Of a stretch of 64,000 nt of DNA, positions 7,718-16,283 are shown one piece after another. The stretch comes from Actinomadura mexicana (lineage in GTDB: Bacteria; Actinomycetota; Actinomycetes; Streptosporangiales; Streptosporangiaceae). A program made the translations under genes and the position numbers. The notes beneath the pieces are model-generated. The model made no database searches. It was not told the DNA's origin and worked only from the letters and a program-made list of their open reading frames with translations. The stretch covers positions 93,071-157,070 of the forward strand of contig NZ_FZNP01000017.1 of NCBI RefSeq assembly GCF_900188105.1. Reading direction: 5' to 3'. Positions within the stretch are counted from its first letter, which is position 1, and each line of letters starts with the position of its first letter.

Positions 7718-9442
7718 TTACGGCCGAGTGCGCTTCTTCGCCTTGCCGACGCAGGCGGGCGCCGACCACGCCACGTCCGGCGCCCGGCCCTGGTTGAGGC
7801 GCAGCACCGCGCCGACCTTGAAGCAGTGGGCCGTGTTCGGCCGCAGGCCCGGCATCGTCGCCGACTGCGAACCCGCCTTCACCGACACGATCGGCTGGGT
7901 CCCGGCGGGCTGCTGCTGGACGAGCAGCGGCAGCCCGCGCGCGGCGGGCGGCAGCGCCCAGAGCAGCGCCGCCGTCCGGCCGACCTGCCGCGCGACCACC
8001 TTGCGCGGCCGGGTCGCCGCGAGCTGCGATTCCGGGACCGGCTCCGGCGGCGCCTGGGTGGCCTGCCCCTGCGGGACGGTCCGGGTCCCAGACGGCGGCG
8101 CCGACTTCGCGGCGGTCCCGCCCTTACCGTCGCCGCCCCCGGACAGCGCGAGCGCTCCGATCCCGAGGGCCAGCCCGCCGGCGAGCACGATCCCGGCCAC
8201 GACGACCAGGCCGCGGCGGGGCCCGTCGTGCGGACGGGCCCAGGTGGTCTGGTGCGGGCCCTCCTGCGGCGTCGTGTGCGGCGTCGTGGAGGAGCCGCTC
8301 GCGTGCCGGTCGTCCGCCGGGGGCGCCGGGGCCGGGGGCCAGGCGGCCTGCGGGGCGGGCCGCGAACCCTCCTGGGGGAGGACGGCTTCCGGGGCCCGCG
8401 GCGGGAGGGCGTTCGGCGCCCACGGCGACGGCGGCGGTTTCGGCGCGGGGACGGGCGCCGGAGCCGGGGCCGGCGGCGCGGCGGCGGGCAGGGACGGCGC
8501 CTGCGCGGTCGGCGCCCACGCGGGCACCGGCGGCGGAGCGGAGGTGTCGGGGAACGAGGGGCGCGGGCCGGTGTCCGGCACCGCCGGCGCGCCGAGGCCG
8601 CTGTGCGCGACGTCCGTCACCGGCAGTCTCAGCTCGGCCTGCACGCGCTGGAGCGCCTGCGCGAACTCCACGGCGCTCGCGAACCGCTCGTCGGGCGTCT
8701 TGGCCATCGCGCGCACGATGACGTCGGTGACCTGCCGCGGGACGTCGGGACGGGGGATCGGCGGCGGCGGGTCGTTCAGGATCCGCAGCATCAGCGGCGC
8801 GATGCCCTCGCGGGGCGGCCCCTTGAACGCGGGCCGCCCGGCCAGCAGCTGGTAGAGCGTCGAGCCCAGCGAGTAGAGGTCGGACCCGATGCCCGGCGGC
8901 CTGCCCTCCAGCACCTCGGGGGCGGCGTGGTGCGGGGTGAACGCCTGCGTGTGGGTGGCGTCGAAGCTGTCGACCAGGCGGGCGATGCCGAAGTCGGCGA
9001 GCGCGGGCTCCCCGTACCGCGACAGGAGCACGTTCTGCGGCTTGACGTCCCGGTGCAGGACGTCGGTCTCGTGGGTGGCGGCGAGCGCGCCCGCCATCTT
9101 CACCCCGATCCGCAGCACCTCGGCGAACGCCAGCGGCCCCTCCCGCGCGAGCCGGTCGGTGAGCGCGCCGTGCTCGAAGTACTCCATCACGATGTAGGGG
9201 CGCCCGGACCGGGTGGTGCCGGTGTCCAGCACGGTCACGATGTTCGGATGCCCGGAGAGCCGCCCGGTGATCTTGCACTCGCGCTGGAACCGCCGCATCG
9301 CCGCGTCGTCGACCGCGCTGATCGACAGGACCTTCAGCGCGACCATCCGGTCCAGGCGCTCCTGGTGGGCGCGGTAGACGACGCTGAAGCCGCCCTCGCC
9401 GACCTGCTCCAGCACCCGGTAGCCCGGAACGTCCTCGGTCAT
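7718..9442 (-). CDS. Transmembrane Ser/Thr protein kinase (PknB type)
   Basis: 574 residues from ATG 9442; this start gives MTEDVPGYRVLEQVGEGGF, the usual N-terminus, and has a GAGAGGG ribosome site upstream. The kinase domain (about residues 8-270) has the Gly-rich loop, the VALK lysine, the HRDVKPQNVLL catalytic loop, DFGIARL and APEVLEG, so it should be active. A long Pro/Ala linker (about 280-415) leads to one membrane helix (about 425-447, VVVAGIVLAGGLALGIGALAL) and an extracytoplasmic tail with FN3-like features. It is divergent from the sigma-like gene at 9744 and convergent with the FN3 surface protein. Its signal and substrates are unknown. Confidence 0.93.
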   Translation of the reverse strand: MTEDVPGYRVLEQVGEGGFSVVYRAHQERLDRMVALKVLSISAVDDAAMRRFQRECKITGRLSGHPNIVTVLDTGTTRSGRPYIVMEYFEHGALTDRLAREGPLAFAEVLRIGVKMAGALAATHETDVLHRDVKPQNVLLSRYGEPALADFGIARLVDSFDATHTQAFTPHHAAPEVLEGRPPGIGSDLYSLGSTLYQLLAGRPAFKGPPREGIAPLMLRILNDPPPPIPRPDVPRQVTDVIVRAMAKTPDERFASAVEFAQALQRVQAELRLPVTDVAHSGLGAPAVPDTGPRPSFPDTSAPPPVPAWAPTAQAPSLPAAAPPAPAPAPVPAPKPPPSPWAPNALPPRAPEAVLPQEGSRPAPQAAWPPAPAPPADDRHASGSSTTPHTTPQEGPHQTTWARPHDGPRRGLVVVAGIVLAGGLALGIGALALSGGGDGKGGTAAKSAPPSGTRTVPQGQATQAPPEPVPESQLAATRPRKVVARQVGRTAALLWALPPAARGLPLLVQQQPAGTQPIVSVKAGSQSATMPGLRPNTAHCFKVGAVLRLNQGRAPDVAWSAPACVGKAKKRTRP

Positions 9443-9618
9443 GGGTGGGGGGTTCCCTCTCGGTCGCTCGTCTCGTCCGGGGCGCGGCGGGGCGCGGTCA
9501 TTCGATGCGGCGCGGCCCGGGGCGGTTCCCCGAGGGCAACAGCGTAGTACGGGGAGGAAACGGGCGTGCCTGCTCGCGCCGGGAAGGCCCGGCCCGGCCG
9601 TCCCCCGGCGCCTCGTAC

Positions 9619-9638
9619 GGAAATGAGATGACATTTCC
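9619..9638. promoter_or_regulatory. Inverted repeat in the 301-bp divergent promoter region
   Basis: GGAAATG-AGATGA-CATTTCC is a perfect 7-bp-arm inverted repeat in the AT-richest part of the 9443-9743 spacer between the kinase and the sigma-like gene. It is a candidate operator. Nothing else in this spacer looks like a gene. Confidence 0.4.
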
Positions 9639-9743
9639 ACTCGGCCGGTTAATCGTTGTGCCAATTGCGCTCCGGTGCCGACTCTCTCCGTCCTAACCTC
9701 GGGATTCGCGACGAAGGAACTGCCTTAGAGGGAGTGGCCCGCC

Positions 9744-11306
9744 GTGACGGACGATGTCATGACGAATCCTTACAAGGAAACACCGCCGCCCGAATCGGCT
9801 TATGGCGACCTTGTCCGGATGGCGTATTTCGTTCTACCGGGACGGGGAAAGCGCGTCTACCGGCTGGCGATCGCCCGCCGGATCGTGGACTCCACCGCGC
9901 GCGGCGCCCGCGAACGCTCCGCCGCCGGGCACGCCCGGCGGCGGACCCGCGTGCTGCGCCGGTCGCTGCGCCCGTCCCGCCGCTTGCAGATCGGCCTCGG
10001 CCCGTGGCTGCGCGCGCTGCCCGCCCGGCTGCCCGACCCGGCGCTGACCGCGGCGCTGTCCAGGCTCGACCCCCACGTCCGCGTCGCCTACGTGCTGCGG
10101 AACGTGGAGGGGATGCCCCGCTACGCCGTCCGCGACCAGCTGGTCGAGCTGCGGGTCCGCGACCCCTGGCCGGTGATCCGCGCGGCCGAGGCCGTCGAGG
10201 TGCCCGAGCCCCGCCGCGCCGACCGGTTCGAGCCGGAGCTGCTGCGCCCCGTCCGCACCCGCTCGATGCTCCCGCTCGCGGCCGCGGCCTTCCTCACCAC
10301 CGCGCTGGTCGGGGCGCTGCTGGTGACCGAGCGGGAGGGCCCGCGCGAGGCGTCCGCCCGCGGTCTCGGCCTGGTCGCGGCGGCGCCGGACGCCTGGACG
10401 CGCGGCGCCCGCTCCCTCGACGTCTGGCCCGCCCGCGGCGACCTCGCCGGCGACCGGGCGTTCGGAAGGCGCGCCGCCGCCGCGTGGGCGGCCGCGCCCG
10501 GGGGCCGCCGCCCCGACAGCGGCGTCGCGCAGCTCCTGTACGCCGGCCGGGTGGACGGCGCGCCGCTCGCCGTGATGCGCAGCGGCGGGCGCCTGGCCCG
10601 CTACGCCTCCGGCCGCCTCGACGTCGCCGCGATCGGCGCCGACCCGTCCGCGCCGATCGCCCTCGGCGGCGGCCGCTACCTCCTCGCGCCCTGGGACGCC
10701 CGGCCGGAGACCTTCGCCGGGGGGCGGCTCGCCACGTCCGGCGGCGTGACGGCGCCCGTCCGTCCCGGCACCGCCTGCGGCCGCGGCCCGCTCTTCCACC
10801 TCGGCCCGCGGACGGTCGGCGACCTCGGTGGCCCGCGCGCGGCCGTCCTCGGCTACCGCGCGCCGGACCGCCTCCCGGGCGGCCCCGACCGGCCGGCCGC
10901 GCTCGGCCGCGCCGCCCGGTCGTTCTGGAAGAGGCTGGCCTGCGCGATCCCCGCGCCCTCGCGGCCCGTCTCCGCGGCGATGGCGTTCGACTTCTGGTCG
11001 GGGACGCTGCCGCACGGAGGGAAGAGCGCCGACTGGACCTGCACCCGGCTGGCGTACGCCGACGGCGGCGCCGCCGCCTTCGCGACCCTGCTCGGGGCGC
11101 AGAACCGCGCCACGGGCGCCTGCGACGTCCGGCGCCCGGTCAGCGGGACGTGGTGGCGCGCCCCGTCGGGCCGCTGGTACTACCTGGCCGCGACGGGACG
11201 CGGTCTCGTCCCGCACGCCGAGGGGGTCCGGGACCCGGCGACGCGCGGCCGCCTCCTCTCCGCCCGGGCCGCCCCCGGCACGCCCGTGATCCTCACCGCC
11301 CGTTAG
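9744..11306 (+). CDS. Membrane protein with degenerate sigma-factor-like N-terminus
   Basis: 520 residues from GTG 9744, preceded by an AGAGGGAG ribosome site. The first ~160 residues resemble an actinobacterial ECF-type sigma factor in decayed form: YGDLVRMAYFVLP near the start, and a region-4-like stretch RLDPHVRVAYVLRNVEGM followed by VRDQLVELRVRDP. One membrane helix lies at about residues 175-195 (MLPLAAAAFLTTALVGALLV). The remaining ~320 residues form an extracytoplasmic domain rich in Gly/Ala/Arg that I do not recognise. The gene diverges from the kinase and may share its regulation. Whether it still binds RNA polymerase is doubtful; a membrane sensor or anti-sigma-like role is an alternative. 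Confidence 0.6.
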   Translation: MTDDVMTNPYKETPPPESAYGDLVRMAYFVLPGRGKRVYRLAIARRIVDSTARGARERSAAGHARRRTRVLRRSLRPSRRLQIGLGPWLRALPARLPDPALTAALSRLDPHVRVAYVLRNVEGMPRYAVRDQLVELRVRDPWPVIRAAEAVEVPEPRRADRFEPELLRPVRTRSMLPLAAAAFLTTALVGALLVTEREGPREASARGLGLVAAAPDAWTRGARSLDVWPARGDLAGDRAFGRRAAAAWAAAPGGRRPDSGVAQLLYAGRVDGAPLAVMRSGGRLARYASGRLDVAAIGADPSAPIALGGGRYLLAPWDARPETFAGGRLATSGGVTAPVRPGTACGRGPLFHLGPRTVGDLGGPRAAVLGYRAPDRLPGGPDRPAALGRAARSFWKRLACAIPAPSRPVSAAMAFDFWSGTLPHGGKSADWTCTRLAYADGGAAAFATLLGAQNRATGACDVRRPVSGTWWRAPSGRWYYLAATGRGLVPHAEGVRDPATRGRLLSARAAPGTPVILTAR

Positions 11307-11382
11307 GGCGGGCCGGGTCAGCGCCCGCTTACCTGGATCGGGCACACTGGAGGGGTACCGAACGAGATTCAGGGAGTCGCAG

Positions 11383-12528
11383 ATGGGCAACGGGCCGCTC
11401 TCCGGAGTACGGGTGATCGAGCTGGCCGGGATCGGGCCGGGGCCGTTCGCGGCGATGCTGCTGGCCGACCTCGGCGCCGACGTGATCCGCGTCGACCGCG
11501 CCTCCGCCGTCCGCGACGGCGAGACCGCCGGCGGCACCGACTTCACCAACCGCGGCAAGCGGTCGATCGCCATCGACCTCAAGAGCGAGCGCGGCAGGGA
11601 GGTCGTCCTCCGGCTGGTGGAGAAGTCCGACGTCCTGCTCGAAGGGTTCCGCCCCGGCGTCACCGAGCGCCTCGGCATCGGCCCCGACGACTGCCTGGCC
11701 CGCAACCCCCGCCTGGTCTACGGGCGGATGACCGGCTGGGGGCAGCGGGGGCCGCTGGCGCACACCGCCGGCCACGACGTCGGCTACATCGCGATCACCG
11801 GCGCCCTGCACGCCATCGGCCGCGCGGGCGGGCCGCCCCAGGTCCCGATGAACCTGCTCGGCGACTTCGCGGGCGGCAGCATGTACCTCGTCACCGGCGT
11901 CCTCGCGGCGCTGCTCGAGGCACGGGCGAACGGGCGCGGCCAGGTGGTCGACGCCGCCATCGTGGACGGCACCGCCCACCTGTCCACCTTCATCCACGGC
12001 TTCCTCGCGGGCGGCATCTGGGAGGACCGGCGCGGCGTCAACATGCTCGACACCGGCGCCCCCTGGTACGACGTCTACGAGACCTCCGACGGCCGCCACA
12101 TGGCCGTCGGCGCCATCGAGCCGCAGTTCTACGCCGAGTTCCTCCGCCGGCTCGGCATCGACGGGGAGGACATCCCCGCCCAGTACGACCGCGACCGGTG
12201 GCCCGCCATGCGCGAGCGCTTCGCCGCCGCCTTCCGCGCGAAGACCCGCGACGAGTGGACGGAGGTCTTCGTCCCCAGCGACGCCTGCGTGGCCCCCGTC
12301 CTGTCGATGACCGAGGCCGCCGAGCATCCCTTCAACACCTCCCGCGAGGTCTTTCCCGACCTCGCCGGCCACCGCCAGCCCGCCCCGGCCCCCCGCTTCT
12401 CCCGGACCCCGGCCGAGACCGACGGCGTCCCCGTCCTTCCCGGCGGCCAGACCAGGGCCGTCCTGGACGAACTGGGCTTCGACGACGCCGAGACCCTCCT
12501 CAAGGAAGGCGCCGTGGCCCAGGCCTGA
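11383..12528 (+). CDS. Alpha-methylacyl-CoA racemase / CaiB-BaiF family CoA transferase
   Basis: 381 residues, the normal length for the family. The N-terminus VRVIELAGIGPGPFAAMLLA is typical of AMACR rather than formyl-CoA transferase. His131 (in TAGHDVGY) and Asp161 (in LLGDFAGG) are 30 residues apart, as in mycobacterial MCR, and the later AIEPQFY segment supplies the expected Glu. The likely reaction is epimerisation of 2-methylacyl-CoA in branched-chain lipid or sterol side-chain degradation. CoA transfer between carboxylates is the alternative. An AGGGAG ribosome site precedes ATG 11383. Confidence 0.9.
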   Translation: MGNGPLSGVRVIELAGIGPGPFAAMLLADLGADVIRVDRASAVRDGETAGGTDFTNRGKRSIAIDLKSERGREVVLRLVEKSDVLLEGFRPGVTERLGIGPDDCLARNPRLVYGRMTGWGQRGPLAHTAGHDVGYIAITGALHAIGRAGGPPQVPMNLLGDFAGGSMYLVTGVLAALLEARANGRGQVVDAAIVDGTAHLSTFIHGFLAGGIWEDRRGVNMLDTGAPWYDVYETSDGRHMAVGAIEPQFYAEFLRRLGIDGEDIPAQYDRDRWPAMRERFAAAFRAKTRDEWTEVFVPSDACVAPVLSMTEAAEHPFNTSREVFPDLAGHRQPAPAPRFSRTPAETDGVPVLPGGQTRAVLDELGFDDAETLLKEGAVAQA

Positions 12529-12533
12529 CCGGA

Positions 12534-12568
12534 CCGGTGGCCGTGCCCGCCCCGGACACGGCCACCGG
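12534..12568. terminator. Bidirectional terminator hairpin
   Basis: CCGGTGGCCGTG pairs perfectly with CACGGCCACCGG across an 11-base loop. It sits between the converging racemase and cupin genes and has no U-tract, as is usual for actinomycetes. Confidence 0.7.
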
Positions 12569-12574
12569 GGCGCG

Positions 12575-12955
12575 TCAGGCGGTGCGCCTCTCCTGGCGGG
12601 AACCACGGCGCAGGGTGACGGACATGACGTCGCTCGGGGCGTCCAGTTCCAGGCGGTGCCAGCGGCCGCGGGGGACGACGACGGCCGTGCCGGCGGCCAG
12701 CCGCACCATCTCCTCCTCGCCGCCTGGCTCCTCGGGACGGAAGTAGAGCCGCAGGGCGCCGGACAGGCAGCACACCGCCTCCTCCGCGGCCGGGTGCACC
12801 TCCCAGTGGTCGGCGTGGACGTCCTCGTCGGTCTCGACGTGGAACGCCGCGATCTGCCAGCCGCCGTCGTCGCTCGTCATGCGGCGCTCGGCCGCGCGGA
12901 CCGCACCGTCAGGGTGGAAGGTGAGGGCGGAGGCGAACATGTCGATCGGGTTCAT
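12575..12955 (-). CDS. Small cupin-domain protein
   Basis: 126 residues forming a single cupin barrel. The metal-ligand segment DVHADHWEVHPAAEE (His/His/Glu) lies at about residues 45-60, and the second cupin motif PRGRWHRLEL at about 95-105. The ATG overlaps the stop of the upstream MFS gene (ATGA), so the two are translationally coupled. It may detoxify or sense a compound exported by the pump; no substrate can be named. Confidence 0.82.
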   Translation of the reverse strand: MNPIDMFASALTFHPDGAVRAAERRMTSDDGGWQIAAFHVETDEDVHADHWEVHPAAEEAVCCLSGALRLYFRPEEPGGEEEMVRLAAGTAVVVPRGRWHRLELDAPSDVMSVTLRRGSRQERRTA

Positions 12956-14379
12956 GAGCGTGTTCCTTCCAGTCGGTTCTCCTTGGGGGCCGGGGAGGAC
13001 CCGGCGGGGGACCCGCGGCGCGGGAGGGCCGCGGCGACCGCGGCCGCGATGAGGAAGAGGGCGGCGGAGACGGCGAGGCTCAGGGCGTAGCCGTCGTTCA
13101 GCGCGGACGCGGTCGGGGCGCCGCCGGTGCGGTGGGCGGCGACGGTCGCCAGGGCCGCCAGGCCGACGCAGCCGCCGAGCTGGCGGGAGCTGTTGAGCAG
13201 GCCCGAGGCCATGCCCGCCTCGCGGGGCGCGACGCCGGTGGTGGCCGCGACGGCGACCGGGGCGAGGACGAGGCCGGTGCCGACGCTGCACAGCAGCGAG
13301 GGCCCGAGGACGTCGGTGAGGAAGCCGCCGCCGGGGCTGATCATGGCGAACCAGCCGAGCCCCGCGGCGGCGAGCAGGCCGCCCGGGACCAGCGACGCGC
13401 GCGGCGAGCGGGCCGAGGTGATGCGCGTGGCGGCCACGGTCCCGGCCACCAGCCCGGCGGAGAAGGGCAGGAACGCGGCGCCCGTCGCGGCCGCCCCCAT
13501 GTGCAGGACCTGCTGCATGTAGAGGGAGACGAAGTAGAAGGCGGAGAACTGCCCCGCGGCGGCGAAGAACACGATCAGGTTCGCCCCGGCCACCCAGCGG
13601 CCGCGCAGCAGGCCGAGCCGGACGATCGGGGCCGGGGACCTGGACTCGGCGAACACGAACGCCGCGAGGACGACCGCCGCCGCGGCCAGGGTGGCGAGGG
13701 TCGCGCCGGAGGTCCACCCTCGGGTGTCGGTGCGGACGACGCCGAACACCAGGAGCCCGATGCCGCCGGTGGCGAGGACCGCGCCGAGCACGTCCGCCCG
13801 TTCCCGCGCGGCGGACCGCGCCGCCGGGACCCCCGCCGGGACCAGGGCCAGGGCGGCGGCGACGACGGGCAGGTTGACCAGCATCACCCAGCGCCAGCCC
13901 GCGTACTCGGTCAGGACGCCGCCCGCGAGGACGCCGAGCGCGCCGCCCGCCGCGTTCACCGCGCTCCACACGCCGAGCGCCCGCACGCGGGCGCGGCCCT
14001 CGAACGTGGTCGTCAGCAGCGCGAGGGCGGCCGGGGCGACCATCGCGGCGCCGACGCCCTGCCCGGCCCGCGCGGCGACGAGCTGCCAGGGCGCCTGGGC
14101 CAGGCCGCCGCCGAGCGAGCAGAGACCGAAGACCGCGAGGCCGAGGACGAACAGCCGGCGCCGCCCGTACAGGTCGCCGGCCCGGCCGCCGAGCAGCAGG
14201 AACCCGCCGAAGGTGAGCGCGTAGACGTGCACGACCCAGGCAAGGTCGACCGGGGCGAAGCCGAGGGACGTCCGGATCGAGGGCAGCGCGACGTTGACCA
14301 CCGCCATGTCCAGGGCGACGACGAACTGGGCGACGGACGCGGCCGCCAAGACCACCCCTGGTCTGGAGTTTTTGTACAT
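12952..14379 (-). CDS. MFS multidrug efflux transporter (DHA2-like)
   Basis: 475 residues from ATG 14379 (MYKNSRPG), chosen because the membrane domain begins directly after it and upstream codons are poor. The sequence is almost wholly hydrophobic helices. Motif A appears after helix 2 as GGRAGDLYGRRRLFVLG, and helix 1 has the ALDMAVVNVALPSI segment typical of EmrB/QacA-type drug:H+ antiporters. It heads an operon with the cupin gene and diverges from a TetR regulator, the usual efflux-plus-repressor layout. Its start codon lies inside a palindromic element that may be the repressor site. Confidence 0.9.
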   Translation of the reverse strand: MYKNSRPGVVLAAASVAQFVVALDMAVVNVALPSIRTSLGFAPVDLAWVVHVYALTFGGFLLLGGRAGDLYGRRRLFVLGLAVFGLCSLGGGLAQAPWQLVAARAGQGVGAAMVAPAALALLTTTFEGRARVRALGVWSAVNAAGGALGVLAGGVLTEYAGWRWVMLVNLPVVAAALALVPAGVPAARSAARERADVLGAVLATGGIGLLVFGVVRTDTRGWTSGATLATLAAAAVVLAAFVFAESRSPAPIVRLGLLRGRWVAGANLIVFFAAAGQFSAFYFVSLYMQQVLHMGAAATGAAFLPFSAGLVAGTVAATRITSARSPRASLVPGGLLAAAGLGWFAMISPGGGFLTDVLGPSLLCSVGTGLVLAPVAVAATTGVAPREAGMASGLLNSSRQLGGCVGLAALATVAAHRTGGAPTASALNDGYALSLAVSAALFLIAAAVAAALPRRGSPAGSSPAPKENRLEGTRS

Positions 14380-14384
14380 GTATA
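14373..14384. promoter_or_regulatory. Possible TetR operator over the MFS start codon
   Basis: TGTACATGTATA around the palindromic core TACATGTA (14375-14382) overlaps the MFS ATG and lies about 50 bases from the divergent TetR gene. It is short, so this is tentative. Confidence 0.35.
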
Positions 14385-14431
14385 GAAAGCTACCCGGGAG
14401 CTCGTCCGGTTGTCCAGCCGGGGGCGTGCGG

Positions 14432-15109
14432 ATGGGCGATGATGGGGGGATGGCGTCCCCAGAGCGGCGGGGCGGCGGCAGGCCGCCCCGCATCTCCCGC
14501 GCGGAGATCATCGAGACCGCCCGCCGGATCGTGGAGGAGGAGGGGGCCGGCAGGCTGACGATGCGGCGGCTGGCCAAGGAGGTCGGCAGCACGCCGATGG
14601 CGCTCTACCACCACGTGCGCGACAAGGAGGAGCTCCTGCTCCTGCTGCTGGAGGACTACGCGGCCCGGGAGCTGCGCAGGCCCGATCTGCCCGCCGATCC
14701 CCGCGAGCGCGTCGTCGTGCTGACCGCGGCCATCCGCGAGACGCTGGCCGGCTGCCCGTGGATCGTGGAGGTCCTCACCGCCGACGACCTGATGGCGGAG
14801 CAGGCGCTCTGGTTCAACGAGCGGATCGTGGACGCCCTGATGGAATGCGGCCTCACCATCGAGCAGGCCGTCCACGGCTACCGGGCGGTCTGGTACTACA
14901 CCGCGGGGGAGATGCTCGTGCGGGCCGCGTCCTCCCGCAGGCGCGCCGCCGACGACCGGCCCACCTACCGCGACCGGGTCTTCGCCGGCCTCGACCCGGC
15001 CGAGCTGCCGCGGCTGGCGTCCCTGTCCGGCCGCTGGGCGATGCTGACCGCGCAGGACACCTACCTCGACGGCCTGCGGGCGCTCGTCGACGGGCTCACC
15101 CGCGTTTGA
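14432..15109 (+). CDS. TetR-family repressor of the adjacent MFS pump
   Basis: 225 residues from ATG 14432, with a GGGGG ribosome site 7 bases upstream; ATG 14450 is an alternative start. The N-terminal helix-turn-helix is clear (IIETARRIVEEEG, then LAKEVGSTPMALYHHVRDKEE). The C-terminal ligand domain starts near residue 80 and resembles TetR_C-type domains of antibiotic-sensing repressors. Divergence from the MFS/cupin operon strongly suggests it represses that operon and itself. The inducer is unknown. Confidence 0.88.
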   Translation: MGDDGGMASPERRGGGRPPRISRAEIIETARRIVEEEGAGRLTMRRLAKEVGSTPMALYHHVRDKEELLLLLLEDYAARELRRPDLPADPRERVVVLTAAIRETLAGCPWIVEVLTADDLMAEQALWFNERIVDALMECGLTIEQAVHGYRAVWYYTAGEMLVRAASSRRRAADDRPTYRDRVFAGLDPAELPRLASLSGRWAMLTAQDTYLDGLRALVDGLTRV

Positions 15110-15302
15110 GATCGCAGGCCACGCCGCCCGCGCACCGAGCCGATTGTGAACCGGCTGACAATTCCTTCGCGGCAACCGGCGGTCATTCCACAAGACTGCG
15201 CCGGAACCCGGTCGTACGTTGTGGGCACCCCACCCCGATCAACACGACGACCAGAGGCCGGACACCGGCCGTTCTCGTCGTGCCCGCATTAGGGAGATGC
15301 CC

Positions 15303-16160
15303 ATGCGTTTCACACGACTCCGCTCGTGGGCGGTCATCGCCGCGGCGGTCCCGGCCGCCCTCGGCCTGGCCGGGACGGTCGCCCCCGCCGCGCACGCCGA
15401 GACGAGCCCGGAAGGCGCGAACGACTGGAACTGCAAGCCCTCCTTCTTCCACCCCCGCCCCGTGGTGCTCGTGCACGGCACGTTCGAGAACATGGCGTTC
15501 AACTGGCAGAAGCTCTCCCCGGCGCTGAAGAAGGCCGGGTACTGCGTCTACGCCCTCAACTACGGCGGCCCGAAGGACGGCCCCATCCAGGGGATCAACG
15601 ACATTCCCACGTCGGCCGGTGAGCTGTCGGCCTTCGTCGACAAGGTCACGGCCTCCACCGGGGCGTCCAAGGTCGACATCGTCGGGCACTCGCAGGGCGG
15701 CATGATGCCCCGGTACTACATGAAGTTCCTCGGCGGGGCCGCGAAGGTCAACAAGCTGGTCGGCGTCGTGCCGTCCAACCACGGCACCAACATGTCCGGG
15801 CTGGTGGAGCTGGGCAGCCTGCTCGGCATCACGCAGGCGGTCGTGAAGGCCGCGCCGGCGGCGGGCCAGCAGATCGTCGGCTCGGACTTCCTGAAGAAGC
15901 TGAACGAGGGCGGCGACACCGTGCCCGGCCCGACCTACATCGTGCTGTCCACCAAGTACGACGAGGTCGTCACGCCCTACACCTCGGAGTTCCTCAACGG
16001 CTCCAACGCGCAGAACGTCCTGCTGCAGGACAAGTGCGCGAACGACGCCAACGCCCACGTCGGCATCGCCTTCGACCCGGTGATGGTCAAGTTCGTGCTG
16101 AACTCGCTCGACGTCTGGGGCCCGTACTGGCCCATCGACTGCGCGAACCCCCTCGGCTGA
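15303..16160 (+). CDS. Secreted alpha/beta-hydrolase lipase
   Basis: 285 residues from ATG 15303, 6 bases after AGGGAG. A classical signal peptide is present (RFTRLR, a hydrophobic core, AHA cleavage before ETSPE). The mature enzyme has the oxyanion segment VVLVHGTFENM, the nucleophile GHSQGG, Asp in STKYDEVVTPY, and His in NAHVGIAF, matching Streptomyces-type extracellular triacylglycerol lipases/esterases. Cys residues in NCKPS, GYCVY, DKCAND and IDCANP may form disulfides. It stands alone in a transcription unit closed by a strong hairpin. Confidence 0.9.
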   Translation: MRFTRLRSWAVIAAAVPAALGLAGTVAPAAHAETSPEGANDWNCKPSFFHPRPVVLVHGTFENMAFNWQKLSPALKKAGYCVYALNYGGPKDGPIQGINDIPTSAGELSAFVDKVTASTGASKVDIVGHSQGGMMPRYYMKFLGGAAKVNKLVGVVPSNHGTNMSGLVELGSLLGITQAVVKAAPAAGQQIVGSDFLKKLNEGGDTVPGPTYIVLSTKYDEVVTPYTSEFLNGSNAQNVLLQDKCANDANAHVGIAFDPVMVKFVLNSLDVWGPYWPIDCANPLG

Positions 16161-16169
16161 CCGGGAGAC

Positions 16170-16209
16170 GGCGGCGCCCGGCGGCCCCCTTTCACCGCCG
16201 GGCGCCGCC
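16170..16209. terminator. Strong terminator hairpin after the lipase gene
   Basis: A perfect 15-bp GC stem (GGCGGCGCCCGGCGG with its complement) closes a 10-base loop. It starts 10 bases after the lipase stop and may also serve the converging aminotransferase gene. Confidence 0.8.
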
Positions 16210-16283
16210 GCGTGGCGGTTCACCGGGGCGGCGCCGGTCCGAACCCGGCCGGCCCGCCGTCCGCGGCGCCCCGCGCGCGGGCC

